This document shows, one piece after another, positions 45,601-60,600 of a stretch of DNA of 64,000 nucleotides (position 1 is its first letter; every line of letters starts with the position of its first letter). Position numbers and translations under genes: made by a program. The stretch is from Bathymodiolus brooksi (Eukaryota > Mollusca > Bivalvia > Mytilida > Modiolidae), in the NCBI GenBank assembly GCA_963680875.1, contig OY804577.1, positions 101,939,906 to 102,003,905 of the forward strand. The letters are read 5' to 3'. The notes under the pieces were generated by a model, which did no database searches, was not told the DNA's origin, and saw nothing but the letters and a program-made list of their open reading frames with translations.

Positions 45601-48600
45601 CAGAAATATCATTGTTTTCAAGCCTTAATCATGCTACAAATGTACATTAATCATCTTTTCAGTCAACAAAATATGGTATTAACTTATTAATTTGTAATTT
45701 ATATTTCAAAAGAGATATAACCTGTTTAGTTTATAAATAAACGTTAGAGAATACTGAAAAGGCAATCAGATTGGACAACCCAGAGAAACTGGCAACAAAG
45801 GGTACACAAGACGAAGAAAAACATAGCAAAAACACAACACACTGTGTTGAACACCACAATATGCAAGCAAACACAAATAATGTAGATATGACACGAGCCC
45901 TCATAAAATCAACTGGAGGTAAAGAGGAACCGAACATCATTTTTATGCAGAAATCATAATGGACATCACAACACGAAACTCAGAACATAAATATACATAC
46001 CAGGACAATACAAAAAATAAAAAGATGAGCAACACGGACACCACAAAAATTCGGAGGTAGACTACTTTTCAGTTTAATTTGTTTCAAATATTCATATTCA
46101 TAAAATATTCCTGTTAAATACATGTTCAACCATTTTTAGATGACATGCTGGATAATAAAGGACAGTGAAGGACCAAAAATGGCGACAATAGCTAAGTTAT
46201 TCATTTAGGTTGGATAAACACAAGCAAATAATTTTACCTGTGTTCCCATTTCCCTTGAAGTTGGAGCAGACGGCATTTCATAACTTCTGAGAGATGGCTG
46301 TACAGACATAATGTCCGAGTTGAATGATGGTATGTATGGTGGCAAATCACTAGCGACATCACGTTTCCCAAAGAAGGCTGAAAGGTCAAGCAGAGAATAA
46401 TTTATTTACAGAGATACCGTATGTTATCTTTCTTTTACTACATGTACTTTAGTTGAATTTCAAATAAAAATGAAAATAATATCGGTTTTAAAATAAGACT
46501 GAAAATTGATTATATACCAACAATTTATTGAATTTTTTTTTTCTGGAAATCTTTTTTCTGTCTAAAATTTGTATGGGAAAATCTAAATTACTTACATTTG
46601 TTTAATGTAGCCTTATTGACATAATATAAAAAAAATTACCTTTTGGAATATGTTGATCATTAAGTAATGCAATCTGTTGATGGTTACTAAGATCCACACT
46701 TAAGTACTGTACACTCTCCAGTAGATGTTGTACCCTCATGGCCTCCTGTCTTGCTCTTGACAGTCTTCTTTTGTACTCACATCTTCCAAGAAAACCTCGC
46801 ACCACTTCAAAAATAAATATAAAAAATAGGCAAACGAGCATTTCTTTTAGCTATTTCATGGTGAGAACATGTTATATATACATTTCGATGAGATGATGAT
46901 GATATACACTTGTACTAGACCAACATTACTTAGTTGGATATTTTTAATGTAAGTAGACATGTTGCTCTACTCTGGCATATCATCATGACTCCAAGACAAC
47001 CAATTTTTGTTCTAACTCCTTAATGCTACATGATCAACAGAGAAGCCACAAATACCTATTTTTTAGTCTTTGATTTGACCTGACTGGGGCTCAAAACCAT
47101 TATCTACCACACTCGAGGCAGTCATGCTAACTATTAAACATCTGATGCAATTTTCTGTAGTTTAGACTACCTATGCAATCAGTGCCTATTACCAATTGTG
47201 AGTTCGAATCCAGCTCAGGCGAGGTATACTAGATACAACATTAAGTGATAAAGTTTGTCACTGACTTGCGGCAGGTCTGTGGTTTCTCCAGATACTCCGG
47301 TTTCCTTCACCAATAAAGCTGACTGTCACAATATAACTGTAATATTGTTGAAAGTGGCATGAAACACCATTACATGTAGTTTAGACAACAGATCATGCCA
47401 TCAAAAAGTCTGAATAGTATTGTTTTGTATTGAACACTTCATTCTTTATAATGAAATTCTCTTTTTTGAAAAATAATGTCAAAATGATAGATATTGTTTT
47501 ACTTACATTTCTGTAGTTGTATAGCTGATCTTCCCATCAACTTAAAAATATCTGCTAACTGTTCAAGATGGTAGTATTTTAGAAACACTTTTGTTTTTCT
47601 GAAAAATAATATAGGCATATTTGTTCAACTGTTGATTCTATTTTAAAACCATAACAAATGGCAACTTCAAAATAAAACATACAACTGAATCTAAATTGTT
47701 ATCTTAAAGTCATTGTTAAATTACAATCCTTTCATATATATGCAAGACTCAGATCGACGTCCAGCATCTAATCAACGTCCAATCCTCAAATCCACGTCTA
47801 ATTTCTACGTCACAAACATCTGTACCTCAAATCTATGTCCTTTTTCAAATTCTCAAATCGGTGCCCAATTCTCACTTTCTCAAATGACGTCCACTGGCGT
47901 CACTGATGTATGCCATAACCCTAACCTTAACCAATAAATCGGTCATAGATCTGAGAATTTGGTAAGGATGCTGATTTGAGAATCCCCTTAAATCGGACCG
48001 TGATATGAGATAATGACGTCAGTGGATGCCGATTTAAGGAGTGGACGCTGATCTGAGTCTATCGTATACATGTGCATTTATTTTTTGCAGCTTGTCCATT
48101 AAAAAAAGTAAAGCTTAGGATTAGAAAGTACTATAGCTGGCTATGATTATATAGTTCAGTAGTCCCTTTCTTATAAGGTCACTCCCACCAAAGGCTACCT
48201 CTCTTATCAGGCCAGATTTTAGATGTACTGAAATACTAAAATACTACCAAATTATCTCTCCTCTTACAATGCCACTTTTTCATTGCAGAAAGGGTGGTCT
48301 TACAATAGGGGGACTACTGTATTGGGATTTATGCCCATCATAATTAATGTTTGTGATTAGATAAAAAAATTAGATTCCCTTATGATTCCATGGAAAACTG
48401 CAATACACAAAAAGTTGTAGACATCTAATTGAGTGTATATGACACGTTTCTGTAATAACGTGCATCAAGTACGCTCTAGTCAAAGGATTACAAAGCCTGG
48501 TAATTTAAAAGTTTTTTGGGGCATGTAATAGTCACAGTACAACTGATAGATATACTTACCCAATTTGCCAACCTGTTATTTTACTAGCTTTTATAATCTG

Positions 48601-51600
48601 TACACAGTTATCTTTTGTTCCTGATAAACTTGGCTTACACAGTATAATTTTATATCTACAATAAATATCAAAGTTTTATTATTTTAATTAGCAAAAAATA
48701 TGTATTTCTATATTACAGTATATCACTTCAGTATCAATTTAGGTTTGTTTGTTTGATGGTGTTTAATGCCACTTACAACAATATTTCAGTTATATCGTGG
48801 CGGTCAGTTTTATTGGTGGAGGAAACTGGAGAACCCGCAGAAAACCACCGACCTGTCGCAAGTCACTGACAAACTTTATCACATAATGTTGTACACCACG
48901 CCACGATCGAGATTCAAGCTCACAACATCAGTGGTGATAGGCACCGATTGCATAGATAGTTGTAAATCCAACTACCATACGATCAAGGTCACAGAGACCC
49001 TTTCAATTTAGCAGTTGCAATATACATATTACATGTATATAATAATATACATGATGTATATTAAAATCAAGTCAACTCCTGTGCAGCTTTTTTCTTATAG
49101 TTTGTTTATATCTGTATTGCTGTTGAAGATCCATTTATCAAGAGGAGGCTTGAGAGCCCATTAATTGGTTTAACCCTACCACATTTATATGCCTGTCCCA
49201 AGCCAGGAACTGAAATTCCAACGTAATGTTGAGGTAATTTTGTTGATATTGGTGGAATTGTTGCCCATCAATGCTTAATCTTTCTTTCCAAAATCATGGA
49301 ACAATGTTCATAATGTTACTCTCTTAAATATGTTCATTGGATCATAATAATGAAGTAAAAAGAACCTTTACAATGAAAGAACATTTTTCAATGATACCCA
49401 ATACATATGTGATTGAGTGATTGTTGTTTAACGTCAACTCAGCAATTTTCCAGCTATATCATGATGAGAACAAGTTATATTTGATGAGATGATGATGATG
49501 TCAGCTTTGTACTAGACCAACATGCCTAGTTTAATTTGTACTAGAGGCTCCCAGGAGCCTGTATAGCTCACCTGGGTATAATAACAACATCAGTCAATAA
49601 AACTTGATAACTTCGGTGAACAAAATTAACAAATGTAGCCTTCGTCATTGCAGACCCCTTCTACACAAAAATTTGGACAGGGGTTCCCCCTTTAATGTAA
49701 GTTATCAAAATTGCTGTAAAAAAACATATGTCAATGATTCTCAAAATTTAGCTTTTCCTACTTCACATTTTGTAATAGAGTTGCTTCCCTTTGATTATTT
49801 GAGTAACCAAAAGCAGTGAGTCAACAAAAAAATGCATTTCAAGAGGAATAACTCTTCACACAGTTGTCGCACATTTTTAACTGTGGGAAATTTTTTGTAG
49901 ATCTTGACATGCTGAACATTTTTGCAGTTTAAATTTTCCCTCTATCTCTAATAGTTTTTGAGATATAAGATGATAGTATTAAAATTGAGAACATATTGAT
50001 GAAAAAAGGGCAATAACTCCAAAATGGGTAATGGAATTTACTTCAAAATTGCAGGGTAGGAAGATCTTGACATGCTGCAAATTTTTGCAATTTAAACTTA
50101 ACCTTTATCTCTTATAGTTTTTGAAATATAAGACGAAAAGTATTAATTTTTTTTTTAATTTGATGAAAAAAAGGGCAAGAACTCCTAGATGGGTAATCAT
50201 ATTTACTTCAAAATTGCAGGGTAGGTAGATATCGACATGGTGCACATTTTTGCAATTTAAACTTAACATCTATCTCTTATAGTTCTTGAAATATAACACG
50301 AAAAGTATTAAAATTTATAAAATAAAATTGATCGAAGGGCCGAACCGCCGAACATATTTTTGGAAGAGAACCATCCAATGACTATTTCATCAAAATTTTG
50401 TTCTTATTGAGCAAATGGTTTCAGACAAGAAGATGTTTATGGGAATTTCCCATAAGGGTCCTATGTTAAATTAAGTTCGGCTGTGGCGGCCATCTTGGTC
50501 GGTGTTCTGAAATGCGGGACACAATTTTGGAAGAGGACCACCCAAGAATCATTTCAGCAAAGTTTGGTTGAGATTGGCTCAATAGTTTCAGAGGAGAAGA
50601 TTTTTTTCTTAATTCCATCCCCCCTTTTTTCTAATTTGCATAATCGGTCAAAATAGGCAAAAGTTCAAAGTTCATAAAAAATCCGTAATATATGTTAAAA
50701 AGCTCATCATTATGCTTATACAGTTCAAATTTGGGCACTTTCTGGCTTAAAATAAAGCAGTTTTGGCCATTTGAAGAAATTTCTATTTTTAGTAATGGCG
50801 GCCATCTTGGATACAGGACGGCTCTGACGGACACAATTTTGAAAGGGGACCACCCAAGGATCATTTCAGCAAAGTTTGGTTGAGATTGGCTCAGTAGTTT
50901 CAGAGGAGAAGTTTTTTTTTTATTTCATCCCCCCTTTTTCTAATTTGCATAATCGGTCAAAATAGGCAAAAGTTCAAAGTACATAAAAAATCCCGTAATA
51001 TATGTTAAAAAGCTCATCATTATGCTTATACAGTTCAAATTTGGGCACTTTCTGGCTTAAAATAGAGCAGTTTTGGCCATTTGAAGAAATTTCTATTTTT
51101 AGTAATGGCAGCCATCTTGGATACAAGACGGTGCTGACGGACACAAATTTGAAAGGGGACCACCCAAGGATCATTTCAGCAAAGTTTGGTTGAGATTGGC
51201 TCAATAGTTTCAGAGGAGAATATTTTTTTTAAATTTCATCCCCCCTTTTTTCTAATTTGCATAATCGGTCAAAATAGGCAAAAGTTCAAAGTTCATAAAA
51301 TATGCCGTAATATATGTTAAAAAGCTCATCATTATGCTTATACAGTTCAAATTTGGGCACTTTCTGGCTTAAAATAGAGCAGTTTTGGCCATTTGAAGAA
51401 ATTTCTATTTTTAGTAATGGCGACCATCTTGGATATAAGACGGTGCTGACGGACACAATTTTGAAAGGGGACCACCCAAGGATCATTTCAGCAAAGTTTG
51501 GTTGAGATTGGCTCAGTAGTTTCAGAGGAGAAGATTTTTTTAAATTTCATCCCCCCTTTTTTCTAATTTGCATAATCGGTCAAAATAGGCAAAAGTTCAA

Positions 51601-54600
51601 AGTTCATAAAAAATCCCGTAATATATGTTAAAAAGCTCATCATTATGCTTATACAGTTCAAATTTGGGCACTTTCTGGCTTAAAATCGAGCAGTTTTGGC
51701 CATTTGAAGAAATTTCTATTTTTAGTAATGGTGGCCATCTTGGATACAGGACGGCGCTGACGGACACAATTTTGAAAGGGGACCACCCAAGGATCATTTC
51801 AGCAAAGTTTGGTTGAGATTGGCTCAGTAGTTTCAGAGGAGAAGATTTTTTTTAAATTTCATCCCCCCTTTTTTCTAATTTGCATAATCGGTCAAAATAG
51901 GCAAAAGTTCAAAGTTCATAAAAAATCCCGTAATATATGTTAAAAAGCTCATCATTATGCTTATACAGTTCAAATTTGGGCACTTTCTGGCTTAAAATCG
52001 AGCAGTTTTGGCCATTTGAAGAAATTTCTATTTTTAGTAATGGTGGCCATCTTGGATACAGGACGGCGCTGACGGACACAATTTTGAAAGGGGACCACCC
52101 AAGGATCATTTCAGCAAAGTTTGGTTGAGATTGGCTCAGTAGTTTCAGAGGAGAAGATTTTTTTTTAATTTCATCCCCCCTTTTTTCTAATTTGCATAAT
52201 CGGTCAAAATAGGCAAAAGTTCAAAGTTCATAAAAAATCCCGTAATATATGTTAAAAAGCTCATCATTATGCTTATACAGTTCAAATTTGGGCACTTTCT
52301 GGCTTAAAATCGAGCAGTTTTGGCCATTTGAAGAAATTTCTATTTTTAGTAATGGTGGCCATCTTGGATACAGGACGGCGCTGACGGACACAATTTTGAA
52401 AGGGGACCACCCAAGGATCATTTCAGCAAAGCTTGGGTTGAGATTGGCTCAGTAGTTCCAGAGGAGAATATTTTTTTTAAATTTCATCCCCCCTTTTTCT
52501 AATTTGCATAATCGGTCAAAATAGGCAAAAGTTCAAAGTTCATAAAATATGCCGTAATATATGTTAAAAAGCTCATCATTATGCTTATACAGTTCAAATT
52601 TGGGCACTTTCTGGCTTAAAATAGAGCAGTTTTGGCCATTTGAAGAAATTTCTATTTTTAGTAATGGCGACCATCTTGGATACAAGACGGTGCTGACGGA
52701 CACAATTTTGAAAGGGGACCACCCAAGGATCATTTCAGCAAAGTTTGGTTGAGATTGGCTCAAAAGTTTCAGAGGAGAATATTTTTTTTTAATTTCATCC
52801 CCCCTTTTTCTAATTTGCATAATCGGTCAAAATAGGCAAAAGTTCAAAGTTCATAAAAAATCCCGTAATATATGTTAAAAAGTTCATCATTATGCTTATA
52901 CAGTTCAAATTTGGGCACTTTCTGGCTTAAAATCGAGCAGTTTTAGCCATTTGAAGAAATTTCTATTTTTAGTAATGGCGCCATCTTGGATACAAGACGG
53001 TGCTGACGGACAACATTTTGGAAGGGGACCACCCAAGGATCATTTCAGCAAAGTTTGGTTGAGATTGGCTCAGTAGTTTCAGAGGAGAAGATTTTTTTTA
53101 AATTTCATCCCCCCTTTTTTCTAATTTGCATAATCGGTCAAAATAGGCAAAAGTTCAAAGTTCATAAAAAATCCCGTAATACATGTTAAAAAGCTCATCA
53201 TTATGCTTTTACAGTTCAAATTTGGGCACTTTCTGGCTTAAAATAGAGCAGTTTTGGCCATTTGAAGAAATTTCTATTTTTAGTAATGGTGGCCATCTTG
53301 GATACAAGACGGTGCTGACGGACACAATTTTGAAAGGGGGCCACCCAAGGATCATTTCAGCAAAGTTTGGTTGAGATTGGCTCCGTAGTTTCAGAGGAGA
53401 AGATTTTTTTTAAATTTCATCCCCCCTTTTTTCTAATTTGCATAATCGGTCAAAATAGGCAAAAGTTCAAAGTTCATAAAAAATCCCGTAATATATGTTA
53501 AAAAGCTCATCATTATGCTTATACAGTTCAAATTTGGGCACTTTCTGGCTTAAAATCGAGCATGTTTTGGCCATTTGAAGAAATTTCTATTTTTAGTAAT
53601 GGTGGCCATCTTGGATACAGGACGGCGCTGACGGACACAATTTTGAAAGGGGACCACCCAAGGATCATTTCAGCAAAGTTTGGGTTGAGATTGGCTCAGT
53701 AGTTCCAGAGGAGAATATTTTTTTTAAATTTCATCCCCCCTTTTTCTAATTTGCATAATCGGTCAAAATAGGCAAAAGTTCAAAGTTCATAAAAAATCCC
53801 GTAATAAATGTTAAAAAGCTCAGCATTATGCTTATACAGTTCAAATTTGGGCACTTTCTGGCTTAAAATAGAGCAGTTTTGGCCATTTGAAGAAATTTCT
53901 ATTTTTAGTAATGGCGGCCATCTTGGATACAAGACGGTGCTGACGGACACAAATTTGAAAGGGTACCACCCAAGGATCATTTCAGCAAAGTTTGGTTGAG
54001 ATTGGCTATGTTGTTTTAGAGGAGAAGTTTTTTTTTAAATTTCATCCCCCCTTTTTTCTAATTTGCATAATCGGTCAAAATAGGCAAAAGTTCAAAGTTC
54101 ATAAAAAATCCCGTAATATATGTTAAAAAGCTCATCATTATGCTTATACCGTTCAAATTTGGGCACTTTCTGGCTTAAAATAGAGCAGTTTTGGCCATTT
54201 GAAGAAATTTCTATTTTTAGTAATGGCGGCCATCTTGGATATAGGACGGCGCTGACGGACACAATTTTGAAAGGGGACCACCCAAGGATCATTTCAGCAA
54301 AATTTGGTTGAGATTGGTTCAGTAGTTTCAGAGGAGAAGATTTTTTTAAAATTTCATCCCCCCTTTTTTCTAATTTACATAATCGGTCAAAATAAGCAAA
54401 AGTTCAAAGTTCATAAAAAATCCCGTAATATTTGTTAAGAAGCTCATCATTATGCTTATACAGTTCAAATTTGGGCACTTTCTGGCTTAAAATAGAGCAG
54501 TTTTGGCCATTTGAAGAAATTTCTATTTTTAGTAATGGCAGCCATCTTGGATACAAGACGGTGCTGACGGACACAATTTTGAAAGGGGACCACCCAAGGA

Positions 54601-57600
54601 TCATTTCAGCAAAGTTTGGTTGAGATTGGCTCAGTAGTTTCAGAGGAGAATATTTTTTTTTAATTTCATCCCCCCTTTTTTCTAATTTGCATAATCGGTC
54701 AAAATAGGCAAAAGTTCAAAGTTCATAAAAAATCCCGTAATATATGTTAAAAAGCTCATCATTATGCTTATACAGTTCAAATTTGGGCACTTTCTGGCTT
54801 AAAATAGAGCAGTTTTGGCCATTTGAAGAAATTTCTATTTTTAGTAATGGCAGCCATCTTGGATACAAGACGGTGCTGACGGACACAAATTTGAAAGGGG
54901 ACCACCCAAGGATCATTTCAGCAAAGTTTGGTTGAGATTGGCTCAATAGTTTCAGAGGAGAATATTTTTTTTAAATTTCATCCCCCCTTTTTTCTAATTT
55001 GCATAATCGGTCAAAATAGGCAAAAGTTCAAAGTTCATAAAATATGCCGTAATATATGTTAAAAAGCTCATCATTATGCTTATACAGTTCAAATTTGGGC
55101 ACTTTCTGGCTTAAAATAGAGCAGTTTTGGCCATTTGAAGAAATTTCTATTTTTAGTAATGGCGACCATCTTGGATATAAGACGGTGCTGACGGACACAA
55201 TTTTGAAAGGGGACCACCCAAGGATCATTTCAGCAAAGTTTGGTTGAGATTGGCTCAGTAGTTTCAGAGGAGAAGATTTTTTTAAAATTTCATCCCCCCT
55301 TTTTTCTAATTTGCATAATCGGTCAAAATAGGCAAAAGTTCAAAGTTCATAAAAAATCCCGTAATATATGTTAAAAAGCTCATCATTATGCTTATACAGT
55401 TCAAATTTGGGCACTTTCTGGCTTAAAATCGAGCAGTTTTGGCCATTTGAAGAAATTTCTATTTTTAGTAATGGTGGCCATCTTGGATACAGGACGGCGC
55501 TGACGGACACAATTTTGAAAGGGGACCACCCAAGGATCATTTCAGCAAAGTTTGGTTGAGATTGGCTCAGTAGTTTCAGAGGAGAAGATTTTTTTTAAAT
55601 TTCATCCCCCCTTTTTTCTAATTTGCATAATCGGTCAAAATAGGCAAAAGTTCAAAGTTCATAAAAAATCCCGTAATATATGTTAAAAAGCTCATCATTA
55701 TGCTTATACAGTTCAAATTTGGGCACTTTCTGGCTTAAAATAGAGCAGTTTTGGCCATTTGAAGAAATTTCTATTTTTAGTAATGGCGGCCATCTTGGAT
55801 ACAAGACGGTGCTGACGGACACAAATTTGAAAGGGTACCACCCAAGGATCATTTCAGCAAAGTTTGGTTGAGATTGGCTCAGTAGTTTCAGAGGAGAAGA
55901 TTTTTTTTAAATTTCATCCCCCCTTTTTTCTAATTTGCATAATCGGTCAAAATAGGCAAAAGTTCAAAGTTCATAAAAAATCCCGTAATATATGTTAAAA
56001 AGCTCATCATTATGCTTTTACAGTTCAAATTTGGGCACTTTCTGGCTTAAAATAGAGCAGTTTTGGCCATTTGAAGAAATTTCTATTTTTAGTAATGGTG
56101 GCCATCTTGGATACAAGACGGTGCTGACGGACACAATTTTGAAAGGGGGCCACCCAAGGATCATTTCAGCAAAGTTTGGTTGAGATTGGCTCCGTAGTTT
56201 CAGAGGAGAAGATTTTTTTTAAATTTCATCCCCCCTTTTTTCTAATTTGCATAATCGGTCAAAATAGGCAAAAGTTCAAAGTTCATAAAAAATCCCGTAA
56301 TATATGTTAAAAAGCTCATCATTATGCTTATACAGTTCAAATTTGGGCACTTTCTGGCTTAAAATCGAGCATGTTTTGGCCATTTGAAGAAATTTCTATT
56401 TTTAGTAATGGTGGCCATCTTGGATACAGGACGGCGCTGACGGACACAATTTTGAAAGGGGACCACCCAAGGATCATTTCAGCAAAGTTTGGGTTGAGAT
56501 TGGCTCAGTAGTTCCAGAGGAGAATATTTTTTTTAAATTTCATCCCCCCTTTTTCTAATTTGCATAATCGGTCAAAATAGGCAAAAGTTCAAAGTTCATA
56601 AAAAATCCCGTAATAAATGTTAAAAAGCTCAGCATTATGCTTATACAGTTCAAATTTGGGCACTTTCTGGCTTAAAATAGAGCAGTTTTGGCCATTTGAA
56701 GAAATTTCTATTTTTAGTAATGGCGGCCATCTTGGATACAAGACGGTGCTGACGGACACAAATTTGAAAGGGTACCACCCAAGGATCATTTCAGCAAAGT
56801 TTGGTTGAGATTGGCTATGTTGTTTTAGAGGAGAAGTTTTTTTTTAAATTTCATCCCCCCTTTTTTCTAATTTGCATAATCGGTCAAAATAGGCAAAAGT
56901 TCAAAGTTCATAAAAAATCCCGTAATATATGTTAAAAAGCTCATCATTATGCTTATACCGTTCAAATTTGGGCACTTTCTGGCTTAAAATAGAGCAGTTT
57001 TGGCCATTTGAAGAAATTTCTATTTTTAGTAATGGCGGCCATCTTGGATATAGGACGGCGCTGACGGACACAATTTTGAAAGGGGACCACCCAAGGATCA
57101 TTTCAGCAAAATTTGGTTGAGATTGGTTCAGTAGTTTCAGAGGAGAAGATTTTTTTAAAATTTCATCCCCCCTTTTTTCTAATTTACATAATCGGTCAAA
57201 ATAAGCAAAAGTTCAAAGTTCATAAAAAATCCCGTAATATTTGTTAAGAAGCTCATCATTATGCTTATACAGTTCAAATTTGGGCACTTTCTGGCTTAAA
57301 ATAGAGCAGTTTTGGCCATTTGAAGAAATTTCTATTTTTAGTAATGGCGGCCATCTTGGATACAAGACGGTGCTGACGGACACAATTTTGAAAGGGGACC
57401 ACCCAAGGATCATTTCAGCAAAGTTTGGTTGAGATTGGCTCAGTAGTTTCAGAGGAGAATATTTTTTTTTAATTTCATCCCCCCTTTTTTCTAATTTGCA
57501 TAATCGGTCAAAATAGGCAAAAGTTCAAAGTTCATAAAAAATCCCGTAATATATGTTAAAAAGCTCATCATTATGCTTATACAGTTCAAATTTGGGCACT

Positions 57601-60600
57601 TTCTGGCTTAAAATAGAGCAGTTTTGGCCATTTGAAGAAATTTCTATTTTTAGTAATGGCAGCCATCTTGGATACAAGACGGTGCTGACGGACACAAATT
57701 TGAAAGGGGACCACCCAAGGATCATTTCAGCAAAGTTTGGTTGAGATTGGCTCAATAGTTTCAGAGGAGAATATTTTTTTTAAATTTCATCCCCCCTTTT
57801 TTCTAATTTGCATAATCGGTCAAAATAGGCAAAAGTTCAAAGTTCATAAAATATGCCGTAATATATGTTAAAAAGCTCATCATTATGCTTATACAGTTCA
57901 AATTTGGGCACTTTCTGGCTTAAAATAGAGCAGTTTTGGCCATTTGAAGAAATTTCTATTTTTAGTAATGGCGACCATCTTGGATATAAGACGGTGCTGA
58001 CGGACACAATTTTGAAAGGGGACCACCCAAGGATCATTTCAGCAAAGTTTGGTTGAGATTGGCTCAGTAGTTTCAGAGGAGAAGATTTTTTTAAAATTTC
58101 ATCCCCCCTTTTTTCTAATTTGCATAATCGGTCAAAATAGGCAAAAGTTCAAAGTTCATAAAAAATCCCGTAATATATGTTAAAAAGCTCATCATTATGC
58201 TTATACAGTTCAAATTTGGGCACTTTCTGGCTTAAAATCGAGCAGTTTTGGCCATTTGAAGAAATTTCTATTTTTAGTAATGGTGGCCATCTTGGATACA
58301 GGACGGCGCTGACGGACACAATTTTGAAAGGGGACCACCCAAGGATCATTTCAGCAAAGTTTGGTTGAGATTGGCTCAGTAGTTTCAGAGGAGAAGATTT
58401 TTTTTAAATTTCATCCCCCCTTTTTTCTAATTTGCATAATCGGTCAAAATAGGCAAAAGTTCAAAGTTCATAAAAAATCCCGTAATATATGTTAAAAAGC
58501 TCATCATTATGCTTATACAGTTCAAATTTGGGCACTTTCTGGCTTAAAATCGAGCAGTTTTGGCCATTTGAAGAAATTTCTATTTTTAGTAATGGTGGCC
58601 ATCTTGGATACAGGACGGCGCTGACGGACACAATTTTGAAAGGGGACCACCCAAGGATCATTTCAGCAAAGTTTGGTTGAGATTGGCTCAGTAGTTTCAG
58701 AGGAGAAGATTTTTTTTTAATTTCATCCCCCCTTTTTTCTAATTTGCATAATCGGTCAAAATAGGCAAAAGTTCAAAGTTCATAAAAAATCCCGTAATAT
58801 ATGTTAAAAAGCTCATCATTATGCTTATACAGTTCAAATTTGGGCACTTTCTGGCTTAAAATCGAGCAGTTTTGGCCATTTGAAGAAATTTCTATTTTTA
58901 GTAATGGTGGCCATCTTGGATACAGGACGGCGCTGACGGACACAATTTTGAAAGGGGACCACCCAAGGATCATTTCAGCAAAGCTTGGGTTGAGATTGGC
59001 TCAGTAGTTCCAGAGGAGAATATTTTTTTTAAATTTCATCCCCCCTTTTTCTAATTTGCATAATCGGTCAAAATAGGCAAAAGTTCAAAGTTCATAAAAT
59101 ATGCCGTAATATATGTTAAAAAGCTCATCATTATGCTTATACAGTTCAAATTTGGGCACTTTCTGGCTTAAAATAGAGCAGTTTTGGCCATTTGAAGAAA
59201 TTTCTATTTTTAGTAATGGCGACCATCTTGGATACAAGACGGTGCTGACGGACACAATTTTGAAAGGGGACCACCCAAGGATCATTTCAGCAAAGTTTGG
59301 TTGAGATTGGCTCAAAAGTTTCAGAGGAGAATATTTTTTTTTAATTTCATCCCCCCTTTTTCTAATTTGCATAATCGGTCAAAATAGGCAAAAGTTCAAA
59401 GTTCATAAAAAATCCCGTAATATATGTTAAAAAGTTCATCATTATGCTTATACAGTTCAAATTTGGGCACTTTCTGGCTTAAAATCGAGCAGTTTTAGCC
59501 ATTTGAAGAAATTTCTATTTTTAGTAATGGCGCCATCTTGGATACAAGACGGTGCTGACGGACAACATTTTGGAAGGGGACCACCCAAGGATCATTTCAG
59601 CAAAGTTTGGTTGAGATTGGCTCAGTAGTTTCAGAGGAGAAGATTTTTTTTAAATTTCATCCCCCCTTTTTTCTAATTTGCATAATCGGTCAAAATAGGC
59701 AAAAGTTCAAAGTTCATAAAAAATCCCGTAATATATGTTAAAAAGCTCATCATTATGCTTTTACAGTTCAAATTTGGGCACTTTCTGGCTTAAAATAGAG
59801 CAGTTTTGGCCATTTGAAGAAATTTCTATTTTTAGTAATGGTGGCCATCTTGGATACAAGACGGTGCTGACGGACACAATTTTGAAAGGGGGCCACCCAA
59901 GGATCATTTCAGCAAAGTTTGGTTGAGATTGGCTCCGTAGTTTCAGAGGAGAAGATTTTTTTTAAATTTCATCCCCCCTTTTTTCTAATTTGCATAATCG
60001 GTCAAAATAGGCAAAAGTTCACAGTTCATAAAAAATCCCGTAATATATGTTAAAAAGCTCATCATTATGCTTATACAGTTCAAATTTGGGCACTTTCTGG
60101 CTTAAAATCGAGCATGTTTTGGCCATTTGAAGAAATTTCTATTTTTAGTAATGGTGGCCATCTTGGATACAGGACGGCGCTGACGGACACAATTTTGAAA
60201 GGGGACCACCCAAGGATCATTTCAGCAAAGTTTGGGTTGAGATTGGCTCAGTAGTTCCAGAGGAGAATATTTTTTTTAAATTTCATCCCCCCTTTTTCTA
60301 ATTTGCATAATCGGTCAAAATAGGCAAAAGTTCAAAGTTCATAAAAAATCCCGTAATAAATGTTAAAAAGCTCAGCAATATGCTTATACAGTTCAAATTT
60401 GGGCACTTTCTGGCTTAAAATAGAGCAGTTTTGGCCATTTGAAGAAATTTCTATTTTTAGTAATGGCGGCCATCTTGGATACAAGACGGTGCTGACGGAC
60501 ACAAATTTGAAAGGGTACCACCCAAGGATCATTTCAGCAAAGTTTGGTTGAGATTGGCTCAGTAGTTTCAGAGGAGAATATTTTTTTTAAATTTCATCCC

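Noticed and set aside
48766..49011. 81-codon ORF at 48766
   Set aside because: It lies entirely within a minus-oriented S1 SINE; similar frames occur in other copies (24896, 62204).
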